Assembly: GCA_013115135.1 (NCBI GenBank)
Contig: JABANP010000020.1
Coordinates: 186,001-250,000 of the forward strand
Length of the DNA: 64,000 nucleotides
Source: Perkinsus olseni
Lineage: Eukaryota > Perkinsozoa > Perkinsida > Perkinsidae
Direction of reading: 5' to 3'
The notes beneath the pieces were generated by a model. That model was not told the origin of the DNA and made no database searches. It saw only the letters and a list, made by a program, of their open reading frames with translations. This document shows, piece by piece, positions 12,008-23,952 of the stretch (position 1 is its first letter; every line of letters begins with the position of its first letter). The position numbers and the translations under genes were made by a program.

Positions 12008-12113
12008 ACCAACACTACAGAGTGATCTCCTTCCACCCTGCCGAGAGTCCTCACCAACCCAACAGGAAAGATGAGAAGACTCGAAACGTCAGACACACGG
12101 CTGGGCTAGCATG

Positions 12114-13073
12114 CTAGGCGATAACAACTTCAGCGCCCGCTGACTTGAACTTTTCCATCACCTTCTGCGCCTCTCCCCTTATCCAACCCCTTTTTCAGTA
12201 TCTACCGGGAGAATTCCTAACGATACTTCTACCACCTTCACCTTAGGAAGATCTTCCACCATATCTTTGGATTCCTTGAGTCCTAGACCCAGAAGGGCCC
12301 GGACCTATGAGGTGGATGCAGCATTCGACGCCGAGTACAGGGCTCACCTCCTTAACCACGGTAACCTTCTTGCCATCCTCGTAACTCACCAGCTTCAATG
12401 TGACAACACTACTGGTCTGAGCCGGTGCCGGTGCTGCTGCATCCGCCTGCGGCGCCTCGGCCTCAGGAGGACTGCTCGTGATGGCTAAAGAGCGCTACTA
12501 CCGGCCCACTCTCGAGGTCCGTACCAGTACCAGGCTCCGCATTGACCTGCTGCGGTACGGCAGGTGTGGTGGTAGGAGTCCCCAGCTGGGGTAGCCTGCC
12601 GCCCAGGCCGTACGGTTGGTACATGCCCGGTCGTGTGGCAGCATCCAAGCCCGAAAACATGTGCATGGGGTGTGGGAAAGGGCTGCCTCCCAGGTATCAC
12701 GCTTGTGGTTATGAAATCTGCCCAAATCACTACCACGAGACCTGATGCGTCTTGCGCTACTTTCGGAGTCCAGCGTGGCTTCGAGGACGTCCGCCAAGTC
12801 CCTCGCGTCTCGCAGCTCCAAGGTCATGATCTGACGACATCGAGCCGGATTGGCCCGCTCCTTCCACCGCCCCGACCATCCCCTTACTTCATCGACTATC
12901 TCCTGTAGGTGGTTCCGCTTTTCATCGGCAAGCTCGAACATCGAGTTGAAGGCATTATCAGCCACCCGCAGGTCCGGCTGGGCGGCGGTGGAGACATGCC
13001 GGACTCCTAGCGCCTTGGACCACAGTCGGCCGGCCGTGGCGGACCCTCCTCGTCTTGCCGTATGCGTCAACAT
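12114..13073 (-). CDS. MRPL12: Mitochondrial ribosomal protein bL12m
   Basis: The N-terminus (MLTHTARRGGSATAGRLW) is a typical mitochondrial presequence. A helical region follows (NHLQEIVDE, then IMTLELRDARDLADVLE), then an Ala/Pro-rich hinge. The C-terminal L7/L12 fold is split by introns: VVTLKLVSYEDGKKVTVVKEV, RALLGLGLKESKDMVEDLP and KVMEKFKSAGAEVVIA. The GLGLKE-K-(L/M)V and AGAEV motifs define the family. bL12 forms the mitoribosome stalk that recruits translation GTPases. The stop is TAG at 12114. The long N-terminal helix region exceeds bacterial L12 (about 120 residues) but is usual for nuclear-encoded copies. Confidence 0.85.
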
Positions 13074-14221
13074 TCATCAATCAGAGATGATGATTCAACT
13101 TTCTCACGATCTGCGCACAATTATACGCGCTCGCCCGAAAAACCACAATTGAGATGCTTCAGAAGGGAGGTGTCACATTCTCAGGGTGTGGAGAAGGTGT
13201 TGCGAGTGCCTTCCCTTCTCATGGAGCCCTCGCTTCGTCGCCGCGTGAGTCGTGCATCTCGCAAGACAGGTGTAGTCCGAGCCAAAACGAGCATCATTTG
13301 AGAAGGTTCATCGCGGATGTGCTGAACACCATCAGCAGCAGTAGGGTTAGTATCTCACGCACACGCCCAGCTGAGCCGTATCAGTGATGTCTGCGAACTT
13401 CAAGGGACCGCCGAGGAATCACCAGCTACTGGTAGGGCCGGCTTTTATTTTACGTGTTGTCGAGGATGGGTGGTTCCCGGGTAATTCCCAAAATCCGAGG
13501 GGGAAGTACAAAATTCAAGGAAGCATTTCTGGTGGTCCCCTCCAGTCCGCTTGTCACCGTTCGTCATTACATATTGAGGCTTTCTGATGGTCAGGCGTCC
13601 ATTTTATCCATTCAGTGCAGGTCGGGGGTTTATTGAACAAACTCAGTCGCAGTGTAATGAGTTGGAAGCTCACCCGAAACCGAGAGGTCGATCATGACGC
13701 TTGAGGTTATCGCCGGAACTCGATGAAGCATATCGTTGGTGGGCCGGACTCGTACTGACAGCCCCTGTGGTTCACTTCGTATGCGGGGCGAGACTCACTT
13801 ATGTTGTGGATTGCAAAGCTTCGATTCAAAGAGTACTGCTAAGGCTGTGCGCCCATGGTCTAGCAAGAATCTTTCATCGGGGCAGTCGACGCACTTCGTT
13901 CGGTCAGCGGATGAAGTAATGGTAGTCGGCCCGTTATGACGAAGAGCTGGCATTTCGAAGACCGAAATGCGTCGAAGTGAGCAATATAGGTGTCACGTCC
14001 GCATGATGATCGGCACACGTTCTTCAAGTGCTAAGAGTCCAGGTTTGATGATATTACAACGCGGTTCCACCTCTAGGATCCGCACAGTATGTCCTTGCTG
14101 GTTTTTACCGCAAGCTTCTCACCTTTGCGACATCCGGCTCACTCCGCAGTGGGTTTAGAAGCCTCTCGTCCTGGCTTCTTGTGCGTCCATCAAGCTCGCG
14201 AGAGAAGTCCTGATGACTGAC
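13074..14221. other. Gene-poor stretch, no coding signal
   Basis: About 1.1 kb upstream of bL12m and of the plus-strand gene at 14446. Open frames are short and unconnected, with no protein motif. It ends at an inverted-repeat element. It may hold the divergent promoters of both neighbours. Confidence 0.4.
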
Positions 14222-14337
14222 GGGTTGTTCAGAGAACTAATTCTGAAATTCAGAATCGATTCTGGAATCGATTTTCACCTTTTAGATGCGAATCCAGAAT
14301 GGATTCTGAAATTCAGAATTGATTCTCTGAGCAACCC
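14222..14337. repeat. Fold-back inverted-repeat element (MITE-like)
   Basis: The two ends are imperfect inverted copies about 50 bp long. The left end reads GGGTTGTTCAGAGAACTAAT and the right end, read on the other strand, GGGTTGCTCAGAGAATCAAT. Both arms continue through AATTCAGAATC-type sequence to TTCTGGA. The interior is only about 15-20 bp, so single-stranded DNA or RNA would fold into one long hairpin. There is no coding capacity. Size and structure resemble a miniature inverted-repeat element. No clear target-site duplication was seen. Confidence 0.6.
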
Positions 14338-14445
14338 TTAAGTTCCGACTTGCCATACGACTCCATCATCGTGTGGTCTTGCCTCTTATTTAATGGGGCT
14401 GGGTTTCTGGCGGGAATAATGAACGCTTCTTAGTTCATCTTTCTC

Positions 14446-15739
14446 ATGGGCGGCCGCCTCTCTCGTCTCATTCTCGAAGGCGAGCATCAGGTACGGCGGA
14501 TGACTCGCCGTACCAAGAGCCGAGTGAAGGCTTGGGAAGAAGCCACTTTCAACACTTTCCATGCTTTTGCATACCTACCTTACGAATCGGACGCGAAGAG
14601 CGTCGTGCATAAGTTCCAGGGCCGGACCTTGTATTATGAGACGAAAATCGATCGTCTGTGTCGGCCATTCGACGTTACTATCGACGTCAACACGACAATC
14701 GACCTGTACCCCTTCCTGGGGGTGGAGTCACGTGAGCTGCCCTCTCTACTAGTGGTGAACCGCAAGAATGCTTCCTCAGGCTTCGTGATGAAGAAATTCG
14801 ACTTCAATGACAGCTCGTGGATAGCCATACGGGTAAGCTAGGCGTAGCAGGCAGCTCTGATGCAGAATCATCTGTCCTCTCTATCAGCCCCGTGACAAGA
14901 AGCTTCGCCCTGGTAGTTCAGCGAGCAATTGTCTTCGATATAATGAGACGAGCTTACACGGGTGAATGGGGAGAGGACTATGATATCATCCAGGGAGGCT
15001 ACATGCTGAGGAAGGTGATCAGTCAGCGGACGCTGCCATATCCCAATGACCGGCTGTTAGGTCCAAAGCGACGACTATGTGGCCGCTGGAGGGCCCCAAG
15101 CACATCCTCGTCATACAGGGTGCACGATCGCAAGAGCTGTGGGTCTGTCATAGGCTAGTAGAGCCGTTACAGAGCACCACGCATGCCGGAGTACTCACCT
15201 CCCGCTCATTGTCTATGACACCTGAGCGCCAGCTGTCGGGCACCCAGGCATCTTCGGACAGCATCCAGCATCGCAGATACACTTTGGCGGTAAATTCAGA
15301 TCCGAAAATCAGCATTGAAAGATATATTTTAGAGAACCCTCTCGAGCTTTCTGAGTACGAGACATGCTCCCGAAGCGAGAAGGATAGAGCCGGGTCCCTG
15401 GATACCGATGCTGCCGTAAGCAGCCGTCAGTGCTCGACACGTAGCCCACACGTGACCTTTCAGGGCGATGGTGAAGCTCGTTGACGACATTATCCGAAAA
15501 TACGACCGCTCCACACTGAGGGACAAGAAGCGGAACTCAGCTATCAAGGACGTAAGGCGTACGTACTGCAGCTGCTTCACGCCGCCTATCTTCAGGCTGT
15601 CTTTTCCCGGGCTATGTCTGATCACATAATGATGGAAGAACGAACCCGTCGAATCGACCAGGAACAGAGGGCAAGGCAGCGAAGGGACATCCAGCGTGCA
15701 AGTAGTCCAGCTGACAACCTTCCACCCTCTAAAAGATGA
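14446..15739 (+). CDS. Unknown protein, multi-exon
   Basis: The first exon (14446-about 14830) is a 128-codon open frame beginning MGGRLSRLILEGEH and including YLPYESDAKSVVHKFQG and MKKFDFNDSSWIAIR. It ends at a good donor (GTAAGC). Later exons carry AYTGEWGEDYDIIQGGYML, SIERYILENPLELSEYE, LVDDIIRKYDRSTLRDKK and a charged C-terminal helix (HIMMEERTRRIDQEQRARQRR) ending KR at TGA 15737. Middle joins are unresolved and one intron is only 20 nt (15552-15571). No family was recognised. The mixed globular and helical C-terminus suggests a structural or regulatory protein, but this is a guess. Confidence 0.45.
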
Positions 15740-16175
15740 TGCTGGCTGGAGATACGGCCAGGGAGCGCGTTCGTATAACAAGGTCATCAACGACGGACTG
15801 GGCTTTGGCGGCCGCTCAGATTTATGGTGGGTTGTAGAAGGGAGGTGCAGTAGAGCACAACCGATGAATTCTCAGCTGGCATAACTCCGGGCGAACGGGT
15901 ATCAGTCAGACAGGAGAAGGGGTATGTCGTCAAGACTGGTCAGGGACTTCCAAGGAGAAATTCAACTCCGTTCTGATGAGAGAACCTTAACCTTACCGTC
16001 ACGGCCTTACCAGCATGTCGAGCCCCTCGCTGTTGCGTTACCGAGTTACATCATAATCCAAACTCGTCCCTGCGAGAGAACACAATGACAGACTGAACAC
16101 AAGAGGGTATGGAATGTCTTGGCTGTGGTAGAAACAATGTGACTGTTGCCAACCAGCAAGTGCTAAGCAATCCGT
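15740..16175. other. Intergenic between convergent genes
   Basis: Lies between the 3' ends of the unknown plus-strand gene and the minus-strand NAC alpha gene. It holds no convincing frame, repeat or RNA gene. Confidence 0.45.
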
Positions 16176-16834
<659 letters not shown>

Positions 16835-17052
16835 GCTACTACGGACTGGCAACTACTGCTAAAGCCGATCATCTCCCCTACCCCACCACCAGTGTTACCA
16901 CCCACAGCTAGCCCCCTGAGGCCTCGACCCGTTCGGCATCCCTCCTACGGCGAGGACTTGAACACAGTAACATCCCTCCTTATAATATGCTTCTACTGAG
17001 GCCTAGTCGACGCTAATATGATGCCTAACCTACTCCCTGTTAGCGCGAACGA

Positions 17053-17265
17053 TTAGCAAGGCAGAGGAAGGCCCCTATCCGCGTGAGCTTTAGAATTTTT
17101 TGGCGCGCGCCATGGCGATCGATTTTTTTTAGGCCGGCGTGTTGTCCAGCGCGATTTGGGTAGCAGAGCGTTAATGGGGGACTCCAGCGACTGGGAGCCG
17201 ACAGACTTCTCCTCTTCGACCTCGGACTTCCTGGTCGCGAAAGTGGAAGTAAGGGCGGGGTCCAT
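17053..17265 (-). CDS. Possible small basic protein, uncertain
   Basis: A 70-codon open frame starts at ATG 17265 (MDPALTSTFATRKSEVEEEK) and ends at a stop at 17053. An acidic then basic composition (RWTTRRPKKNRSPWRAPK) suggests a short nucleic-acid-associated protein, but no homology was recognised. It faces the EAPP gene head to head. It may be spurious. Confidence 0.25.
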   Translation of the reverse strand: MDPALTSTFATRKSEVEEEKSVGSQSLESPINALLPKSRWTTRRPKKNRSPWRAPKNSKAHADRGLPLPC

Positions 17266-17544
17266 GGTGGGGAGAATGCTTTTGGAAGACCGGACAAGAG
17301 TCACTAGTAGACAGAAAGTGTGTCGAGTAGAATCATTCTCGGCGAGCGTGGAAGATTTTAAGAGGGTTGCCGGTAGCCGTGCCGTGGTTGAATTGTGATA
17401 GACAGTAGTGTGTTTTTGGGCTCCTTTAGAAACTTGGGGCGGCCAATGAAGATGCGCACAACTTACTGAAGAAGGAGGCATCGAGCCCCACGAGGAAGCG
17501 ATCGAACGATTTGATAGAAAAACAGGAAAAAAAGTTCGCCGAGG

Positions 17545-18151
17545 ATCCCTTTGAAGGATGACTTATACGATCCCGACATGGACGACAAGGATGAGGAGTA
17601 ATAGGGCTTGGGATTGCCCAATACGCAGCCGGGAAGTCGATTTCCTGCTAAAGGCCTTATTTCTAAGTTGAACTATGGTCAACCTAGTCTGCAACAGCCT
17701 AGATTCAGGTACGTCAGTCAATTCACCCATGTTGCCTCCGAGGATGACAGTGCAGAGCAACACGGCAGTGGTAGACGGCGGAAAAGTGAAGCATTCGGAT
17801 GCGGTTTTGTCGTGCCCCCAATGCTTCACACAGATCTGCTATGTCTGTCAGGAGCATGCTCGGTAGTGGAGTAAGGCTTCTCGTACCCTTGGTTATCGTA
17901 GCAGTACAGGTATAGTAATCAATATCGTGCTGTGGAGGTTCGGAACTGTCGCGTCGACGAAGGGAAGGTCGACTTCGTACAAGGATGGGCTTGACACCTA
18001 TAATCCGGTAGTACCAACTTCTCCGCTCATCGCACTTCATTCGCTCTATCAGGTGTACTGCAGCAGCTGTGGGCTGCAGGTTGCTATGCGGGACCGTTCG
18101 GATGGGGTATATCATATTTTTGATTGCATTAAAGATGACCCACGAGAATAG
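17545..18151 (+). CDS. EAPP: E2F-associated phosphoprotein (EAPP) family
   Basis: The C-terminal domain is clear. HSDAVLSCPQCFTQICYVCQEH is followed by an exon with YSNQYRAVEVRNCRVDEGK, then VYCSSCGLQVAMRDRSDGVYHIFDC and a TAG at 18149. The two CxxC pairs, the NQYRA motif and the VYHIF ending are the signature of the EAPP domain. The acidic N-terminal block (DDLYDPDMDDKDEE, around 17559) also fits. Introns of about 48 and 90 nt join the C-terminal exons. The N-terminal exons are unresolved: an extra base before DDLYDP and a TAATAG after DEE (17596-17601) require introns. In animals EAPP modulates E2F-dependent transcription; its role in protists is unknown. Confidence 0.75.
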
Positions 18152-18249
18152 TTACGTTTCTCCTCGTTGGTCATTGGGTTCAGTTCCTCCACACTCTCTC
18201 GGACGTCGCCGTTCTCGTCAGGGTTTTTTGTGTCGTATTTCAATAAACA

Positions 18250-19551
18250 ATGGACTCAGCTTGCTCACAGTACGTCTCCGCTATCTCTGAGAACCGCGGA
18301 GGCTTCAGCTTCGACAATGTAGGGCTTGCCAAGCCCGTGTCGGACTGTCATCTCATTTCCCTTAGGTCAAGCGCAACAAGCAGATGGTTGCTAACGGTGT
18401 TGTCCGTCCCTTCACTACTATGAAGACCGGTAGGCTGGCCTGTCTTCGGTACGAGTAGTGGCAGCGCTCTCACTGCGGTAGGTACGACTATCTGCGGTGT
18501 TGTCTGCGCCTCCTGTGTCGTACTCGGCGCTGACACTAGAGCCACCACTGGGCCCATAGTAGCCGATAAGAACTGTAACAAGCTGCATTACATGGCCGAG
18601 AACATCTACTGTGGTAAGACCTGCTCAAGCTGAGTAAGTTTATCACACCCTTCCTCCCAGCCGGTGCCGGTACTGCTGCTGATCTGGAGCATACTACGAA
18701 GAAGATCAGGAGCCAAATGGAGCTCCATAGGCTAGCCACTGAGGCTCAGGTAGTAGACGGAGACGGGGAGCGGTGAAGTCTCCCATCACCATTGTCAGCC
18801 TCGTGTTGGTACCTGTGTGAAGCGGTTGTCGGACTACCTCTTCCAGTACCAAGGATATGTCGGATGCGCGTTGGTAAGCTGACGTGCCCGTCGCCATCAC
18901 CTGGTGGTAGTTTTTGATTTGCAGGTCCTCGGTGGTGTCGACGTCAAAGGCCCTCAGCTCTACCAGATCTATCCCCACGGGTGACCCCTCCGCTGTTGCC
19001 TCAACAGCATTTACGCTTTTTCTATCAGATCTACGGATTCCCTTCCCTTCGCCGCGATGGGTAGTGGTAGTCTTGCGGCCATGTCCGTGCTTGAGACAGG
19101 GTAACATGAACCCTTCCGGTTCGGTGTGCACACTCGAGCTCTCGCAGATACAAGGACAACATGACAGCTGAGGAAGGTGTTGAGCTAGTTAAGAAGGCGA
19201 TCACGGCTGGTGTCATGAACGATCTCGGCTCCGGTGGCAACGTTGATTGTGTGATCATCACCAAGGACCACAGCCCCAAGCACATCAGGCCGGCAGCTCG
19301 ACCCACGCCAAGGTACTACCCGGCCCTTCCTTCTGGGTAGAGTCGCATAGTCTTGTGTCTTTAGGACATTCCGTAACCCTGCTGGCTACAAATTCCCCAT
19401 CGGAACCACCCCGGTAGTGGCTACTGTGACTAAGACTATCATCAAGGATGGCGAGTTCGTGCCAATTGAGGGCGATGGAGACCAGGAAATGGTAGTGGGT
19501 TCGATCCGCACATCCAGCCTTTATTACTGTATCCAGCAGGTACAAGCTTAG
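18250..19551 (+). CDS. PSMB7: 20S proteasome subunit beta-2 (PSMB7-like)
   Basis: Eight or more exons with introns of about 45-50 nt. The propeptide [23 protein letters not shown] ends at MKTG, giving a mature N-terminal Thr in [21 protein letters not shown]. Further motifs are [63 protein letters not shown] and [13 protein letters not shown], followed by the C-terminal tail. The Thr1, Asp (GADTR), Lys (VADKNC) and Ser (GSGSL) residues of the active site are present. GGFSFDN and the C-terminal extension mark beta-2, the trypsin-like subunit. The stop is TAG 19549-19551. Confidence 0.95.
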
Positions 19552-19670
19552 ATGGGTGAGGCTTGATAACGCTCCTGGAAATACTTTGTGTCTCGGTTTC
19601 AGCTCTGGTTGTCTTGAGTCGTAACGGGCGGGGATTTGGCTACAGTTTTAAGGTTGTTTTGCGATCACTA

Positions 19671-20860
19671 ATGACTGAAATCTGCCAAGTAGGAGCACAT
19701 GTCCGGTGTGTGGTCGATCCCGCATCCGGCGAACGACGGCGAGGGACCGTTGCATGGGTCGATACCGAAGATTGTGACATCATTCTTGACGATGATACCG
19801 AAGCGAATAATATCCCTTTGGATGCGGTGAGGCCTTTGGAGGGCTTTGAGAACGGCACGGCTGCCGAAGAGGATCTCGACGACAGCGACGTCACCACAAT
19901 GGCTGAGACTGTGAAGAGCTGGGCCAATTCACTGTTCAAATTGAAAGACTTCGAAGCGGCCACGGAGTGGTATGAGCGTGGACTGGAGGAGATACAAAGG
20001 TAGTAGTTGAATAAGCTGCAGCCACGAAAACCGTCTGTGTCAGGCGGTTACGAGATGCCACAGAGGGCTGCTTCTGCGTATACTCCTCCGGTGGCCAGGT
20101 TAGAGTGGCCCGGGTGTCCAACCGAAAGAACCACACAGGCCCAGTGCTCGAGGAGAAGCTTCGAATAGACGAGAAGACTGCCACGGCATCCGAGTCCGTA
20201 GAGGGTGCAGTTGTTACCGTTAAGGACTCGAGCAAGCTGCTCATGTTCATGCCGGGCAACGATGGGGCTCTCACCCAGGCCCAATGTGCGATGTTGCTCA
20301 ACACAGCACGTTCACGCCTTAGTCGAAAGAGACTTACGTCTACCGAAGTTTCGGTACTAAGGGAGCCGACTGACTTGCTCTTGCCAAGTTTGATATCAGG
20401 TAGCTATAGCTCTTCTCACGCGGTGTGTTTACCTCTCCACTGCTTGGAGTGTATTGGAGAAAGCTTCCAGTGAGGTGGCGACGGCCATGAGAGACAAGGC
20501 ATTGTTCTGGCGAGCCAAGGCCCAGGCACGCCGATCCAAAGTAAAGTCTTTCCCGACGTGATGGGGTGTTTGAGCGAGGCTTGTTGTTGTCAGTATGCCG
20601 CGGCCCATCACGACTTGAGGAGCATGATCAACCCTTCCTCGGAGGTTCAACGGCTCGAAAGGGAACTGCGGCGAGAGAAAGCTGAAGATCGCCGGTCTAC
20701 TAGGAAGATCGTGAAGGAACTTTGCAAGTTGATTCCTGAAGATACCAATTTCATGTGTTCTGCTCGGATCCGTGTTGCAAGTCGAATGTCCCCTCCGAAG
20801 ACCTATCGAATTGGCTGCTTTTTGGCGGGGCATGATTACCCCTCCGAGCCGGTCGGCTGA
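19671..20860 (+). CDS. TPR co-chaperone-like protein
   Basis: Exon 1 from ATG 19671 encodes a small beta domain (VGAHVRCVVDPASGERRRG, TVAWVDTEDCDIILDDDT). A tetratricopeptide unit follows: MAETVKSWANSLFKLKDFEAATEWYERGLEEI. Later exons hold LTQAQCAMLLNTARSRLSRK, SSEVATAMRDKALFWRAKAQ (the third TPR helix pair) and a charged helical end (EVQRLERELRREKAEDRRSTR). The three-TPR arrangement with a C-terminal helix resembles Hsp70/Hsp90 co-chaperones such as TTC4- or FKBP-type proteins, but no isomerase domain is visible. Introns are 40-100 nt. The final exon boundary is approximate. Confidence 0.65.
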
Positions 20861-21119
20861 GTTCAGGCGAGCAGGTGTCTAGGACCGTAGTGGATACTTG
20901 TTCCAAGCTGATTGGGCACCCAACCCATCCGTACTGCACACACATCTGGTGTTGTTCAAGGCTCTTATCGACCCTTATCGGATGTGGTTCCTATGACTGT
21001 TCAAACGCAACCGGATGAATGTGAAGTGAAGAATATCAGAATAATACACACTTATAGTTATGTACGTAGAATTGACGTTAAGGAAGACACAAGTACTACC
21101 AAACAGACAATCAGTGAAG

Positions 21120-23815
21120 TCAGCCATTACCATCCTGCCGTGCAGGAGCTTCTCGCTTGAACAGCCAATCTTCGAGACTTGATATCTCGCGATCCAGGTC
21201 GTCGCTATCAGTGTGGAGTACAGAACACACCGAGTCCAGCAGCCAGGCGTATACCGGGGGCATCTGTCCATTATCGAAATCTATCCGACAGGCCCCTCGT
21301 GACCGGTAGTATGTTCGGTACTGTGAAGGAGGAGACTCTGAGACCTTTAAATCGGGCCTTCTCCCTCGTTGGCACTTCAGTGGATGGTATGACCGTTGAG
21401 GATTGAGACGTTCCTGCAGCTCAGGAGCCAGGCATGGCCTGTAGTCGCTGAAGAGCTCCTCCTGGCAGTATGTTAGGAAGTCCATGCGTTCTTCGGCGGT
21501 GAAGCCGTTCCACCATTGCACACAATTAAGACTCATCTGATGAGTCTTCGGTAGCAGATTGGGGCCTTCCTCGTAAAGCCCGGGAACTGACAATTTCACG
21601 GCGATGACCGCAAGTGCGGCGCAAGTGAGAACTGGAGGGCAGAACCCGTGTATAGGAGGGTCGAGTGGCTCCGTCTCCTCGGCTGGCAGAATGTCCTCAG
21701 CCTTATTCGACATACTATAAAGATAGCCGAAAGGATAGCTGGGAAAGTACTCCACTTCATGAAGGGGACAGACGGGGGCAGCGAGCCAGTCCAGCAGTCG
21801 GAGGGCAAGGTCGATACACTCTGAAAAGCCTATTGCTTTGAGGGTATCGATGATGAGACAGTCCACGGGAAGAGGCGGAACCTGAGAAGGAGCTCCCTGC
21901 GCACACATCTTCATCATCATCTTCTTACCGTCATGTCAAATCGATCCCTAAGGCGCATGAGTATTCGGTCAAGTTGGTAGCTGCAGGGCAGATAGCGAGG
22001 TCTCAGGGCAGAGCAGCTGCCCTCGATCTCGGGCCGGAAATTCATAGGGTTCAATTCAGGAGGTAGCAGTACGTGCAAACGATTGTAGTCAACGGCACCA
22101 GTGAGGATCCACTCCACCATCCGTCCACTCACTACACCAACATGTGAGCGACGCAGAGCGAGCAGAACCAGTGAGAGAAGTAGAGCAAAGTCCATCGGGG
22201 GAAGGGTAAGACCAGCGGCGGGTTCGTTCAACCCAGCAGGATCGTCAAAGTCAATTTCTGGGGTCGACGGCCTTATCGCAGGTGGAGTGTCTTCCTGTGC
22301 CTCAGACGGCGTGGCTGCTGTCTGCACTATCTCATCCTCAGTCGTTGCGCTGCCTTCTTCCGAGCTGGTCTCCTGGGTGGGCGGGGGTGGCTCGAAGATC
22401 GCAACTGCCGACAGGTCGGGCTCTGGCGACTCCTCGCTCTTCATAGAGGTGACAGCGTCGGTCTCAGGGGACGGCGTGGGGGCCTCCGGAGAAGAGGACT
22501 CAATTGAGTGCCCCAGCTCCGCCTCGATGGCCAGCTTCCGTTCCTCTTCAAGTGCCCACATCTTCTCAACCTTCGCCCTCTCCTTTTTGAACTTCACCCT
22601 AACAGCGACTTGTCTGCCTTCGTAGTCAGTGTCCTTCAGTCGACCGCTCCTCTCCAGGAACGCCGAAGGCAGGGGTTCGTCCATCGGCCGGTGTAACCTC
22701 ATCGCAAGCCAATCATGCTCATACAGCAGGTCGGCCATCTCCCCTTCATCCATCTTTATCCTCCTCCCTCTACGCGTCGTTATCTCCTTCCTCGGGGCCT
22801 GGAGCTTCCGCTTCTCCAGAGCCCGGATAAGACCCCGAGCATTGGCGCTCATCGCCAGCCGCGGGGCAGCCTCGGTAGGCTTCTCCTCGAACTTGGCCAT
22901 GGCCATATCCATTCTCTTAGAGGCGGTACCAGACACAGGGACGACAGACCGACTGCCGTAGGTCCTAGAGTTGATATGGCGATCGTAGAAGACCTTGCTG
23001 ATGACCGCTCTAGGCCCTCCCGCAACACGATCAGACGCGGCAAGTTCCAAGTACTCCCGCCAGGCATCTCGGGTGTTATCAAGAACTCGCCTTCGCGCTG
23101 GCTGTCCGAGGTTTGAGGGCTTCGCATGCCTACCCGAAAGCGCTCTTGGCCACACTATACTGCTTTCCATATAGTACCTCTTTGGCCACCCGCTTGAGAC
23201 AGAGTTGGAAGCAGTAGACGAGCTCCTCCTGTGACCGCAGCTCCTCCGTCCGTTTGTGTACGACCGATGTCTGCTCTTTCCTCAATCGCCTCCTGTTCGG
23301 GTCCTTCTTGGTCAAATTACCTAGAGCGATGAGCCGAGCATCACTATCGAATTCCATCCCACAGAAGGGCTCGGCAAAACCGCGATGCGAGCATTCCAGT
23401 GGGAACACGCGGTGCGGGAGTTCCTTACTGATGTTCATCCTCCTGATGACACCGCGCTGCTCCGTCTCATCGAACTCTTCCTCTTCAATACGTTGGGACG
23501 AGGCCTCGCCACACACCGCACAAATGAGGAAACCCCAGTCAGCGGATTCCCGAAACTCAGTCGACCCGCATGTTGCACAGGCCTGTTTGCTCTTCTTCTG
23601 AAATGAAAACCGAAGTCGCTGCTGGCGAGCAGCCGCTAGCATATTCCACCCAGTACCTTCTCCAAGTAAGCCGACGACCGTTCGCCTTGGACCGCAGCTT
23701 CAGACGGCTTGGGAGCCAATTTCGGCTTTTTCAAAGCTACTGGCGCGGGCGCCGGGGAGCTCCCTTCTCGTTTCTTCTTCTTTGTTGATGATGAGCCGAA
23801 GAGCTTCTTAAACAT
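21120..23815 (-). CDS. RNA polymerase I initiation factor TAF1B/Rrn7-like
   Basis: After a Lys-rich N-terminus (MFKKLFGSSSTKKKKR) comes a TFIIB-type zinc ribbon: ACATCGSTEFRESADW and FLICAVCGEASSQ. Next is a B-reader/linker region (VIRRMNISKE), then helical sequence (EELVYCFQLCLKRVAKEV, NTRDAWREYLELA). A long acidic, Ser/Pro-rich insert separates the parts of the cyclin-like domain. The final exons encode MDFALLLSLVLLALRR, LLPPELNPMNF and FGYLYSM. A zinc ribbon with large cyclin-like folds fits TAF1B/Rrn7 of RNA polymerase I. Introns of about 45-60 nt lie after LEK, AFG and DMT. The call rests on architecture; Rrn7 proteins diverge fast. Confidence 0.65.
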
Positions 23816-23952
23816 GTAGAAGACATTCAAGCAGGTAGACTGAGAATCTATCAGACGACATCAAATAACGACAATTGGCTACTTGAACGGAAGAGAGTGC
23901 TCACTGAGACTTCACAGAAAAAACGCTAAAATACTGATGAATATTGCACTTC

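Noticed and set aside
17596..17601. TAATAG inside an EAPP-like frame as evidence for a ciliate-type code
   Set aside because: TAA and TAG end many other genes here at the expected place (NAC alpha, bL12m, proteasome beta), so stop reassignment does not fit.
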